Shown here: positions 1-6,554 of the stretch, piece by piece | How the letters are laid out: the number at the start of each line of letters is the position of its first letter | Numbering within the stretch: position 1 is the stretch's first letter | From: an uncultured bacterium | GTDB taxonomy: Bacteria > Verrucomicrobiota > Lentisphaeria > Victivallales > UBA1829 | Direction of reading: 5' to 3' | NCBI GenBank assembly: GCA_900549415.1 | Contig: URNX01000056.1 | Location: 1-20,416, forward strand | Length of the DNA stretch: 20,416 bases | Made by a program: the position numbers and the translations under genes | The notes under the pieces: model-generated | Database searches by the model: none | The model's input: the letters and a program-made list of their open reading frames with translations, nothing else | Told to the model about the DNA's origin: nothing

Positions 1-52
1 AAACAAAAGAAATACGCGAGAATCGCTTTCTTCTTGAATACGCAAAAAGCAA

Positions 53-83
53 TTGACAATGTTAAATTAAAAAAGCATTTATT
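53..83 (+). promoter_or_regulatory. Possible promoter/operator of the AraC-family gene
   Basis: A perfect -35 hexamer TTGACA lies at 53-58. A weak AT-rich -10 (TTTATT, about 78-83) follows at 19-bp spacing, which is longer than ideal. The -35 sits inside a near-palindrome, TTGACAATGTTAA (53-65), that could be an operator. The assignment rests on base patterns only. Confidence 0.3.
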
Positions 84-175
84 TGAAGCGAAAAGAAAGG
101 ATTCCGCGATTTTATGGAAAAACAATGTTGCAATTTTTCCGCGGAGAACTATATTGTCGGAAAAGAAGGTGCGGC

Positions 176-1027
176 ATGGCGGACGAATTTTCTCATCGGA
201 AAACACATCGGGGAGACTGGGAAATCATTTCCAGCAATCTGCGCTGGCAGCTCAGAGTCTTCAATCTGACAAAACCGGACTGGCATGGAACCGACGCCCG
301 GAGAGGAAACCGTCTCTTCTGCATCCGCGCCGGAAACGGATTCCTCCGGCAAGTCGAAAACGGAAAGAAACTTGACCTTATCCCCGGATACGCTTACTTC
401 ATTCCGAAAGACGTTTCCGTTGAACAGAACTTCCCAGCAGACTTGGAACTCTATGCAATGGAATTCCAGATCGATCTGCTGCCAGGGCTTGATCTCTTTG
501 CACCAAACAGAAACCTTGTTGAATTCAAGCCCTCTCCGCAGTTCTTCCAGATGCTCGCGGACGCCTACTCGGGGGAGCCGTCATGGGAAAATTTCTTTCA
601 GTTTGAATCGCTGCGCCAGCAAATTCTCATCCGGCTGCTGCACGAAATGAAACCGAGTCTCTCCTACATGGATTTCTGCGGAGGACTCATCAAATACGCA
701 AGACTCATCGACTACATCCGGAACGAGGCGACCGCGCAGACCACGATGGAAGAGATTGCCCGTGTTCAGAACTGTTCGTACGACAAACTCAGCCGGATGT
801 TCCGCGCGGATTTCAAAATGACTCTGCGCGATATGCTCAACGCGGAACTCTCCATGCGCGCGAAAAATCTGCTGACCTCCACAAACTTTTCGATCAAGGA
901 AATCGCGGAACGGCTCGAATTCTCCAATGAGTACAATTTTTCCCGCTTCTTCCGCCGTCTCAACGCATGTTCGCCGAGTGCATGGCGCCAGCACCGTTAC
1001 TGCGCAGGATTCGAACTGAAATTCTGA
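176..1027 (+). CDS. AraC-family transcriptional regulator
   Basis: DNA-binding regulator of about 283 aa. The last ~100 residues form the double helix-turn-helix of the AraC/XylS family: a first helix-turn-helix around TTMEEIARVQNCSYDKLSRMF and a second around SIKEIAERLEFSNEYNFSRFF, ending in the usual SPSAWRQH-type tail. The N-terminal ~160 residues are a probable cupin-like effector domain (EIISSNLRW..., LIPGYAYFIP). I chose ATG 176 because AAGAAGG sits 6 nt upstream. The frame stays open to a TTG at 83, but that has no good ribosome site. In this phylum such proteins often control sugar or polysaccharide genes, but the target here is unknown: the next plus-strand gene lies 4.6 kb away, beyond oppositely oriented genes. 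The gene ends about 25 nt before a shared hairpin terminator. Confidence 0.88.
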   Translation: MADEFSHRKTHRGDWEIISSNLRWQLRVFNLTKPDWHGTDARRGNRLFCIRAGNGFLRQVENGKKLDLIPGYAYFIPKDVSVEQNFPADLELYAMEFQIDLLPGLDLFAPNRNLVEFKPSPQFFQMLADAYSGEPSWENFFQFESLRQQILIRLLHEMKPSLSYMDFCGGLIKYARLIDYIRNEATAQTTMEEIARVQNCSYDKLSRMFRADFKMTLRDMLNAELSMRAKNLLTSTNFSIKEIAERLEFSNEYNFSRFFRRLNACSPSAWRQHRYCAGFELKF

Positions 1028-1051
1028 AAAACAAATCCCTTTAAAACTCAA

Positions 1052-1076
1052 AAACCACCGGAAATTCCGGTGGTTT
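1052..1076. terminator. Hairpin terminator between convergent araC-like gene and rpsO
   Basis: A 10-bp stem, AAACCACCGG paired with CCGGTGGTTT, encloses a 5-nt loop. Read on the minus strand, the hairpin is followed by a T-rich tract (TTTTTGAGTTTT), so it is a good intrinsic terminator for rpsO. On the plus strand it is followed only by TTTCGAG, so it is weaker there for the AraC-family gene. Confidence 0.75.
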
Positions 1077-1103
1077 CGAGTATCGGGAAAAGCAATCGGA
1101 TGA

Positions 1104-1373
1104 TTACTTCTGTCCGCGGATGCCGAGCTCTGCAGAGATGGCAACGAACTTCTCATGATTCTCGGTGCTGAGATACTTGAGGAGGCGTTTGCGCTTGCTG
1201 ACCATTGCGAGCAGTCCTTTACGGGTGCTGTGGTCTTTCTTGTGGGAGCGCATGTGCTCCGTGATTTCAGCGATGCGCTTCGAGAGAAGTGCAATCTGGA
1301 CTTCCGGGGATCCGGTATCGCCTTCTTTGCGGGCGAACTTTCCGATGATTTCGGTCTTTACAGCTTTTTCCAT
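1104..1373 (-). CDS. rpsO: 30S ribosomal protein S15
   Basis: S15 binds 16S rRNA in the central domain of the 30S subunit and is a primary assembly protein. The 89-aa product has the normal family length and the typical features: GDTGSPEVQIALLSKRI near the N-terminus, then H(M)RSHKKDHSTRKGLLAMVSKRKRLLKYL, and an ending similar to many bacterial S15 proteins (GIRGQK). The start ATG is preceded by AGGAAAG with a fairly long spacing of about 11 nt. The gene has its own promoter just upstream and a hairpin terminator just downstream. The usual partner pnp is not next to it; the upstream minus-strand gene is a polysaccharide deacetylase. E. coli S15 represses its own translation through its leader. 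The leader here is only about 50 nt with a weak CTCT/AGAG hairpin, so I cannot say whether that control exists. Confidence 0.97.
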   Translation of the reverse strand: MEKAVKTEIIGKFARKEGDTGSPEVQIALLSKRIAEITEHMRSHKKDHSTRKGLLAMVSKRKRLLKYLSTENHEKFVAISAELGIRGQK

Positions 1374-1427
1374 CTTGTTTTTATCTTTCCTGAAGTTTGG
1401 TTAAAACTCTAATTTTATGAGAGCCTT

Positions 1428-1455
1428 AATTTAGCACGTCTTTCGTGAAATGCAA
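1428..1455 (-). promoter_or_regulatory. rpsO promoter
   Basis: On the minus strand, TTGCAT (1455-1450) and TAAATT (1433-1428) are separated by 16 bp, placing the transcript start about 50 nt before the rpsO ATG. The same architecture (TTGCTT, 16 bp, TAAATT) precedes the tRNA at the other end of the window, which supports both calls as housekeeping promoters. Confidence 0.65.
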
Positions 1456-1470
1456 GCTCTTTTTCCGCTT

Positions 1471-2280
1471 TTATAGCGTTTTTGTCGTCCCGCCCGGGAT
1501 TTCCACCGGAACGCCATCCGCAAGAAGCCACACGGAAAGCGCCGACGGGTTCGTCACACGATCCTTGTCCACGGAGAAATAAAGACTCCGCTGCGCCATG
1601 ACGTAGTCGTAAATCTCAATATTCGTGGCATACCAGATGGCGTCGTTGCCGGACATCTTTTCGCAGAACTCTTCGATCAGATTCCAAGTTGCCGGGGCGG
1701 ATTCACGGTCATATTCAAAGCTGTGCCCCCAGAGATAGAAGAGATCCAGCGGATGATTCCGCCCGAGAAACTGATCCGCAAGCTCCAGAATCCCGTGCGA
1801 CTGGTGCGCCGTCGGATGCCACCGCAGAAAATCCTGCGGGAGAGCAAAATTGCGCGTCGCCTCCACAGTTCTGGAATACACAATGCCGGATGCACGGAGC
1901 GCGGTCAGGACATCTTCGTTGTAAGTTCCCATCGGATAGGACATGCCGCGGACGGAACAGCCGCAGAGACGCTCCAGATTGCGGCGGTCCTCAAGAACCT
2001 CCGTCAGCATAACATCTTTCGGACAGCGGTCGAGAAACGGATGAGTCAGCGAGTGAACCGCGACTTCATGCCCTGCATAAAGATCTTTGACCTCATGTCT
2101 GGAAATGCGCCAGCTCTCCTCGTCCAGCATCAGCCCGGAATTCAGATGAAAGGTCGCCTTGAGATTGTTCTTGTTGAAGATCTGAACCAGACGGCGGTCG
2201 GCAATGTTGCCGTCATCGTAGCTGAGCGTAAGAGCTTTCTTTTTCCCCTGCGGCCAGCAGTTGCTGATACCTTTGAACAT
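1471..2280 (-). CDS. NodB-type polysaccharide deacetylase
   Basis: Probable metal-dependent deacetylase of the carbohydrate esterase 4 fold, 269 aa. Visible motifs are SYDDG (residues 20-24; the second Asp is the usual metal ligand), HSLTHP (76-81; both His are metal ligands), a degenerate third motif SYPMG near 114-118, and WGHSFE with His186 as a possible catalytic His. There is no signal peptide or membrane segment, so it probably acts in the cytoplasm or on a lipid-linked or small substrate. The start ATG lies 1 nt after the upstream stop, and its ribosome site (AAAGGA) lies inside the end of the bioF-like gene, so the two are translationally linked. No terminator is visible before the rpsO promoter, so some read-through into rpsO is possible. 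The substrate is unknown. Confidence 0.85.
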   Translation of the reverse strand: MFKGISNCWPQGKKKALTLSYDDGNIADRRLVQIFNKNNLKATFHLNSGLMLDEESWRISRHEVKDLYAGHEVAVHSLTHPFLDRCPKDVMLTEVLEDRRNLERLCGCSVRGMSYPMGTYNEDVLTALRASGIVYSRTVEATRNFALPQDFLRWHPTAHQSHGILELADQFLGRNHPLDLFYLWGHSFEYDRESAPATWNLIEEFCEKMSGNDAIWYATNIEIYDYVMAQRSLYFSVDKDRVTNPSALSVWLLADGVPVEIPGGTTKTL

Positions 2281-2281
2281 G

Positions 2282-3445
2282 TTACAATCCTTTTTTTATC
2301 TGTGCGAGTGCATCGATGAAACGCTCCACATCTTCGCGGGTATGCGAGGCGTTGAGCGAAACACGCAGACGCGATGTGCCTTCCGGAACGGTCGGCGGGC
2401 GCACGGCAAGCGCAAGAAAACCGGCATTGTACAGAGCCTTCGAGACCTCCACCGTCGCCAGCGGATCGCCGATAATGACCGGTATAATCATCGTTTCCGA
2501 ATTGCCGCACGCATAACCGAGATCGTGAACCGCCTGTCGCGCATAGGCGGAAATTTCGTGCAGATGCGCCCGCGCCTCATCCATTTCAGCGGAACGGAGC
2601 AGATCAACCGCAGCCGAAATCGCGCCGAGCGTGGAAGGCGGCATCGCCGTACTGAAAATAAACGGGGAACAGGTGTTGATCAGATACTCGCGCACCTCAT
2701 TCGTCGAAAGCAGACAGCCTCCGGAAGAACCGACGGCCTTGCTGAACGTCGCAAGCGAAACATCGCAGTTCTCCGGCGACGCATACCCCTTGCCCCCGCG
2801 CCCGGTGACTCCGGTTCCGTGGGCGTCGTCAAGGAATATCATGGCGTTTGCTTCCCGCGCGATCTTGTGCAGTTCCTCAAGCGGAGCAACATCGCCGTCC
2901 ATGCTGAACACGGTATCCGAAGCGAGAAGTTTCATTTCATTCGGCGTGTTCGCAATCAGGCGGCGCAGATGATTCATGTCGGAATGACGGTAACGCTTGA
3001 ATTCCGCCTGAGAAAGCAGACAGCCGGTATTGATGCTCGCATGATTGAGCTTGTCTGCGAAAATGGCGGTGTTCTTGTTCGCAAGCGCGGAAATGACTCC
3101 GAGATTAGCCGAATAGCCGGAGCTCAGAATCAGCGCGCTCTCAAAACCTTTCCACTCCGCGATCTTCGCTTCGAGTTCCAGAGCGGCTCCGCTGGTTCCG
3201 GAAATCAGACGCGATGCACCCGATCCGGTGCCGAAGCGGCGGGTCCACTCAATCGCTCCCGCCATAAGCTCGGGGCGCATGGAAAGCCCCATGTAGTCAT
3301 TGGAAGAGAAGTCAATCAGACGCTTTCCGTCGATTTCGCACTCGCGCGGAGAAATGCGGTTCACCGCGCGGAGTGTGCGCAGACGCCCTTTGGCGCGGAT
3401 ATCGTCCATCCGCGCCCGGATCATATCGAGAACCGGCGTGCTCAT
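2282..3445 (-). CDS. bioF: 8-amino-7-oxononanoate synthase (BioF-like alpha-oxoamine synthase)
   Basis: PLP enzyme of the alpha-oxoamine synthase family, 387 aa, normal length. It should condense an acyl-CoA/ACP with an amino acid; for BioF this is pimeloyl thioester plus alanine in biotin synthesis. Motifs are LIDFSSNDYMGLS (the family's NDYLGL), LDDAHGTG (Asp206/His209 contact PLP), TFSKAVGSSGG with Lys236 as the PLP-binding lysine, and VRPPTVPEGTSRLRVSLNASHT, which resembles BioF more than glycine C-acetyltransferase (Kbl). Its ATG overlaps the ilvB stop by 4 nt (ATGA), so it is translated with ilvB. No other biotin gene (bioA, bioB, bioD) is in the window, so a different oxoamine product, for example for a cell-surface lipid, remains possible. 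Confidence 0.85.
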   Translation of the reverse strand: MSTPVLDMIRARMDDIRAKGRLRTLRAVNRISPRECEIDGKRLIDFSSNDYMGLSMRPELMAGAIEWTRRFGTGSGASRLISGTSGAALELEAKIAEWKGFESALILSSGYSANLGVISALANKNTAIFADKLNHASINTGCLLSQAEFKRYRHSDMNHLRRLIANTPNEMKLLASDTVFSMDGDVAPLEELHKIAREANAMIFLDDAHGTGVTGRGGKGYASPENCDVSLATFSKAVGSSGGCLLSTNEVREYLINTCSPFIFSTAMPPSTLGAISAAVDLLRSAEMDEARAHLHEISAYARQAVHDLGYACGNSETMIIPVIIGDPLATVEVSKALYNAGFLALAVRPPTVPEGTSRLRVSLNASHTREDVERFIDALAQIKKGL

Positions 3446-5145
3446 TCGGTCAGAATATCCTTGTAGGTCTTGCCCGGAGGAATCATCGGCAGCACATGGT
3501 CATGATAGAAGGTGTGGCAGTCGAGAATGAACGGTCCCTTCGCTTCGAGCATCTCGCGGATGGCGTCAGGGAGTTCCTCCTCGGACCAGACTTCGCGTCC
3601 GGGGATCTCGTAGCCCTTCGCAATGGTCACGAAATCGGGATACGGACGGTTGTTCTTGATCGTGAGATCCGTGTTGCCGCGTCTGCTTCCGTAGAAGCGA
3701 TCCTCCCACTGGGCGACCATGCCGAGATGCTGGTTGTTCAACACAACCATCTTGACCGGGATCTCCTCCGCAAAGAGGGTTCCGAGCTCCTGAATGTTCA
3801 TCTGGAACGAACCGTCGCCGTCGATATTGATGACGGTTTTATCGGGAGCGGCGAGCTTTGCACCCATCGCGGCGGGAAGCCCGAATCCCATCGAACCGAG
3901 ACCGCCGGAGGTGAGGAGCTGACGCGGATATTTGAACGTGTAGAACTGCGCCGCCCACATCTGATGCTGACCGACGCCCGGGACAATCACCGCTTCGCCG
4001 TTGGTCTGGCGGCAGATTTCCTCCACGACGCTCTGCGGCTTGAGGAATCCCTCCTCCTTCCTGTAGGAAAGCGGATGCTGTTTCTTCCACATGCGGATCG
4101 CCGTCTTCCACGCCGGACGCTCCTTTTTCACGGGCTCCTTGTTGAGCTCAACCAGAACGTCGCGGATGTTGGCGACAACGCCGATATCCGCGCGGACGTT
4201 TTTGTTGATTTCGGAGATGTCAATATCGACGTGAACGATTTTCGCGTCTTTCGCGAACGAAGCGACGGGACCGGTGACGCGGTCGTCGAAGCGGGCGCCG
4301 AACGCCAGCAGCAAATCGCTTTCGTTTGCCGCGTAGTTTGCATAGAAGGTTCCGTGCATTCCGAGCCATTTGAGGGAGAGCGGATGATCCTCGGGGATTG
4401 CACCGACGCCCATCAGAGTGGTGACAACGGGAATGTCATATTTTTCCGCGAATTCGGTGAGTTCCTTCGCCGCGCCGGCAGCGATGATTCCGCCGCCCGC
4501 ATAGATGCACGGACGCTCGGATTTCGCGATTGCCGCACGGATGGCTTCGATCTCCTCCGGCTTCGGAGCGCCCGGAACGGAGTATGCCTTCACCGTCGGC
4601 TTCGGGTCGAAGACGAACGGCAGTTTCGCCTGCTGAACATCTTTCGGAATGTCGATGAGAACCGGACCCGGACGACCGGAGTTCGCAAGGTAGAACGCAT
4701 TCACAATCGAAGGAACAATGTCCTCAGGCTTGAGAACGAGATAGCTGTGTTTCACAATCGGGCGGGTCATGCCGATGATGTCGGTCTCCTGGAAGGCGTT
4801 TTTGCCGATGTACTGGGTTCCGACCTGACCGGTGATGATGACCATCGGAATGGAATCCATATATGCGTCGGCAATGCCGGTGAGGAGGTTCGTCGCTCCC
4901 GGTCCGCTGGTTGCCATGCAGACTCCGGTCTTGCCGCTGACGCGTGCATAGCCGTCCGCGCCGAATGCGCCGCCCTGCTCATGACGGGGCAGAATCACGC
5001 GAATGGAGGAATCCTTCAAAGCCTGGTGGAATTCAATTGCCTGACCGCCCGGATAGGCGAAAATGAGATCGACGCCGAGTTTTTCCAGTGTCTTGATTGC
5101 GATTTGAGCACCCTTGATCGGGGTATTGTCCTGAGAAGCTGTCAT
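3442..5145 (-). CDS. ilvB: Acetolactate synthase, large (catalytic) subunit
   Basis: ThDP enzyme that joins two pyruvates to 2-acetolactate (or pyruvate and 2-ketobutyrate to acetohydroxybutyrate), the first common step of branched-chain amino acid synthesis. The 567 aa match the family length. Features: catalytic Glu56 in RHEQGGAFGADGYAR, QVGTQYIGKNAFQE, the FAD/herbicide-site region (GMTRPIVKHSY), the ThDP motif GDGSFQMN...NN (443-471), and Trp480 in MVAQWEDRFYG, which is characteristic of acetohydroxyacid synthases rather than pyruvate oxidases. The regulatory subunit gene ilvN/ilvH is not adjacent. The gene is followed by a bioF-like gene with a 4-nt overlap. Its ribosome site is poor (TTGAAAG, about 10 nt away), and it is preceded by a long leader with two short reading frames that probably regulates it. 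Confidence 0.96.
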   Translation of the reverse strand: MTASQDNTPIKGAQIAIKTLEKLGVDLIFAYPGGQAIEFHQALKDSSIRVILPRHEQGGAFGADGYARVSGKTGVCMATSGPGATNLLTGIADAYMDSIPMVIITGQVGTQYIGKNAFQETDIIGMTRPIVKHSYLVLKPEDIVPSIVNAFYLANSGRPGPVLIDIPKDVQQAKLPFVFDPKPTVKAYSVPGAPKPEEIEAIRAAIAKSERPCIYAGGGIIAAGAAKELTEFAEKYDIPVVTTLMGVGAIPEDHPLSLKWLGMHGTFYANYAANESDLLLAFGARFDDRVTGPVASFAKDAKIVHVDIDISEINKNVRADIGVVANIRDVLVELNKEPVKKERPAWKTAIRMWKKQHPLSYRKEEGFLKPQSVVEEICRQTNGEAVIVPGVGQHQMWAAQFYTFKYPRQLLTSGGLGSMGFGLPAAMGAKLAAPDKTVINIDGDGSFQMNIQELGTLFAEEIPVKMVVLNNQHLGMVAQWEDRFYGSRRGNTDLTIKNNRPYPDFVTIAKGYEIPGREVWSEEELPDAIREMLEAKGPFILDCHTFYHDHVLPMIPPGKTYKDILTE

Positions 5146-5198
5146 AATTTTTATCTTTCAAAAAAGTTTTGTTTTGGGTTGAAGAGGAATCCCGTATG

Positions 5199-5262
5199 GT
5201 GCATTCCGCACACGATTTGCCCGGCCGCGGTCGAGATCAGAACAGTGCGACCGGGCGAATAA
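5199..5262 (-). repeat. Leader repeat unit 2 (ilvB-proximal) with hairpins
   Basis: The 46-bp segment 5217-5262 matches 5373-5418 at 38 positions, and 34 of 38 in the core. In the minus-strand RNA, GCCCGGUCGC (5256-5247) pairs over 10 bp with GCGGCCGGGC (5228-5219), with one G-U pair, around an 18-nt loop that holds the uORF stop codon. A small hairpin, GTGC-GGAAT-GCAC (5211-5199), follows. In the other unit the same small hairpin is GCGC-AGAAT-GCGC, a U-A to C-G covariation. Confidence 0.65.
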
Positions 5263-5308
5263 GCGTCCGGAGCTCAAGCTGCCGCAATGTTTTGTCAAAT
5301 GCCTTCAT
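5237..5308 (-). CDS. Second ilvB leader peptide (uORF2, 23 aa)
   Basis: Short reading frame 91 nt upstream of the ilvB start, beginning MKAFDKTLRQ and ending LIRPVALF-stop. AAGGGA lies about 6 nt before the ATG, a good ribosome site, so translation is plausible. Compared with uORF1 the final codons differ mostly at silent or conservative sites: Ile ATT/ATC, Ala GCA/GCG, Phe TTC versus Tyr TAT, Leu versus Val. Pro, Val and Leu are kept. This suggests selection on the peptide and not only on the RNA. The last three codons overlap the 5' arm of the downstream hairpin, as expected if a stalled ribosome controls folding. It is a proposed regulatory peptide, not an enzyme. Confidence 0.55.
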   Translation of the reverse strand: MKAFDKTLRQLELRTLIRPVALF

Positions 5309-5356
5309 ACTGTTCCCTTAAATCTTCCGAAAAATTTCTCTCTCCAATCTCGTCAG

Positions 5357-5418
5357 GCGCATTCTGCGCATTCCGCCCGGCCGCAGTCGAGATCAATACA
5401 GCGCGACCGGGCTGATAA
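5357..5418 (-). repeat. Leader repeat unit 1 (promoter-proximal) with hairpins
   Basis: First-transcribed copy of the duplicated unit. GCCCGGUCGC (5412-5403) pairs with GCGGCCGGGC (5384-5375), and GCGC-AGAAT-GCGC (5369-5357) follows. The big stem is identical in both copies. A nested alternative pairing, GGUCG with CGACC/CGACU, is also kept in both copies, through a C-to-U change that preserves pairing as G-U. Confidence 0.65.
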
Positions 5419-5461
5419 CAGAGACTTTTTTCGCAAGAACCCAAATTTTTCCGCAGGTCAT
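5393..5461 (-). CDS. First ilvB leader peptide (uORF1, 22 aa)
   Basis: Short reading frame that begins MTCGKIWVLAKK and ends VSVISPVALY-stop. Five of the last ten residues are Val, Ile or Leu. The ribosome site is weak: AAGG inside an AAAAAGGCGG motif about 11 nt before the ATG. The frame is open further upstream to about 5575, but that part would start before the likely promoter and has no conserved features, so I chose the ATG at 5461. Its C-terminal end matches uORF2 in pattern (I-x-P-V-A-L-aromatic-stop), and the stop codon lies in the loop of the following hairpin. Likely a cis-regulatory peptide for ilvB. Confidence 0.5.
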   Translation of the reverse strand: MTCGKIWVLAKKVSVISPVALY

Positions 5462-5467
5462 CTCTTG

Positions 5468-5510
5468 TACCGCCTTTTTGTTATATTGCCGTATAATATA
5501 CCGCCTTTTT
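5468..5510. promoter_or_regulatory. Divergent control region: two TACCGCCTTTTT repeats around an AT-rich inverted repeat
   Basis: TACCGCCTTTTT occurs exactly at 5468-5479 and again at 5499-5510, 31 bp apart, which is about three DNA turns. Between them lies TATATT-N7-AATATA (5482-5500), which supplies several possible -10 boxes (TATATT, TATAAC) for the minus-strand ilvB transcript. No convincing -35 was found. The layout suggests a regulator bound to one DNA face, controlling ilvB and perhaps the divergent nucleotidase-azlCD genes. Confidence 0.45.
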
Positions 5511-5561
5511 TTATTTTTTAAAGTTTTCCCGCAAAAATTTTCTGAAAAAGAAGAATTTTTC

Positions 5562-5589
5562 TTGTTTTTCCGCATTCCTATGATATAGT
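5562..5589 (+). promoter_or_regulatory. Promoter of the 5'-nucleotidase-azlCD genes
   Basis: TTGTTT (5562-5567) and TATAGT (5584-5589) are separated by 16 bp, with the start codon 26 nt after the -10. The hexamers are reasonable but not perfect sigma70 matches. Confidence 0.5.
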
Positions 5590-5615
5590 ATCAGGATTTT
5601 CAGAAGGATTCAGAT

Positions 5616-6545
5616 ATGGCATTCAGAATAGAAGACAAACTGGTGATCGGAGTCGCCTCCAGCGCGCTCTTTGAACTCGACGAGGCGGACGCCGTGTTCC
5701 GCGAAAAAGGTCTTGCCGCATACCGAGCCTACCAGCTGGAACACCAGCACGATATCTTCCGGAAAGGCGTGGCGTTCCCGTTCATCAAACGCCTGCTCGC
5801 CATGAACAAGTACTATCCCGACAGCCAGCCGGTCGAAGTCGTCCTGCTCAGCCACAACGACCCCGACACCGGACAACGGGTCTTCAACTCCATTCAGCAT
5901 TACAATCTCAATATTACGCGCGCCGCGTTCACAACCGGCGACTCCCCGTTCAAATACATTCCCGCGTACAATGTTTCCCTGTTTCTCTCCGCAAACGCCA
6001 CGGACGTCAAACAGGCGAATATCGAGGGATACGCCGCCGGACAGGTTCTCGCCAGCACGGCGGAGGACGATGAGAACGACGAGGAACTCCGCATCTCCTT
6101 CGACTTTGACGGAGTCATTGCCGACGACAGCGCGGAATATGTCTACAAGAACGCCGGAATCGACCGTTTTTACGAAACCGAAAAAGCGCGCGCCGCAATT
6201 CCGCATTCCCCCGGTCCCCTCGCCGACCTCTTCGCAAAGCTCGCCAAGCTCCGCGACCTGGAAGACGAACGGGAACAGAACGAGCCTGGCTACAAACGCC
6301 ACCTAAAAACCGCAATCGTCACAGCCCGCTCCGCGCCCGCGCAGGAACGCGTCGTCACCACGCTCCGCGCATGGAACATCAAGGTTGACCAGACCTTCTT
6401 CCTCGGCGGAATGGACAAGGGGCGCATTCTCGCGATTCTGAAACCGCACATATTCTTCGATGATCAGGTCGATCCGCATCTGACTTCGGCAAGCCACTAC
6501 ACTCCGTCGGTCTACATTCCGATCAACGGCGGAAGAGCAAACTGA
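5616..6545 (+). CDS. Cytosolic 5'-nucleotidase (cN-I type, PF06189-like)
   Basis: Predicted to remove the 5'-phosphate from nucleoside monophosphates, AMP being the usual substrate of characterised animal relatives. The 309-aa protein has the HAD-like catalytic motif DFDGVIADD (Asp163 and Asp165 as nucleophile and general acid/base). It also shows family segments VIGVASSALFELDEAD, HQHDIFRKGVAFPFIKRLL, VVLLSHNDPDTGQRVFNSI, TRAAFTTGDSPFKYIPAYNV, AIVTARSAPAQERVVTT and HIFFDDQ. Conservation runs over the full length. There is no signal peptide, so it is cytoplasmic. The start is set by AGAAGGATT about 9 nt upstream. azlC begins 9 nt after the stop, so the three genes are probably one transcript, divergent from ilvB. 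A link between nucleotide salvage and amino acid export is not obvious. Confidence 0.9.
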   Translation: MAFRIEDKLVIGVASSALFELDEADAVFREKGLAAYRAYQLEHQHDIFRKGVAFPFIKRLLAMNKYYPDSQPVEVVLLSHNDPDTGQRVFNSIQHYNLNITRAAFTTGDSPFKYIPAYNVSLFLSANATDVKQANIEGYAAGQVLASTAEDDENDEELRISFDFDGVIADDSAEYVYKNAGIDRFYETEKARAAIPHSPGPLADLFAKLAKLRDLEDEREQNEPGYKRHLKTAIVTARSAPAQERVVTTLRAWNIKVDQTFFLGGMDKGRILAILKPHIFFDDQVDPHLTSASHYTPSVYIPINGGRAN

Positions 6546-6554
6546 CCATTTTCC

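Larger units (their letters stand above)
5146..5467 (-). promoter_or_regulatory. Long ilvB 5' leader with duplicated leader-peptide/hairpin units
   Basis: This gene-free stretch upstream of ilvB contains two tandem units about 158 bp apart. Each unit has a short reading frame ending in I-x-PVAL-aromatic-stop, then a 10-bp GC-rich hairpin that contains the last codons and starts just before the stop, then a small 4-bp hairpin. Isoleucine, leucine and valine codons are frequent in the final ten codons of each frame (5 of 10 and 4 of 10). Position, codon content and duplication fit attenuation by branched-chain amino acid supply. No GC hairpin is directly followed by a U-run, so a classical intrinsic terminator is not seen. 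Control might act by ribosome stalling, Rho, or masking of the weak ilvB ribosome site. Confidence 0.6.

Noticed and set aside
83..175. N-terminal extension of the AraC-family protein from a TTG start
   Set aside because: No good ribosome site, not similar to the family's N-terminus, and ATG 176 has AAGAAGG at proper spacing.
2261..3466. A 401-codon plus-strand frame opposite the bioF-like gene
   Set aside because: Arg-rich shadow translation without motifs; the minus strand encodes a clear PLP enzyme.
3373..5262. A 629-codon open frame on the plus strand, antisense to ilvB
   Set aside because: It mirrors the codon bias of ilvB, has no recognisable domain, and the minus-strand frame is an unambiguous full-length acetolactate synthase.
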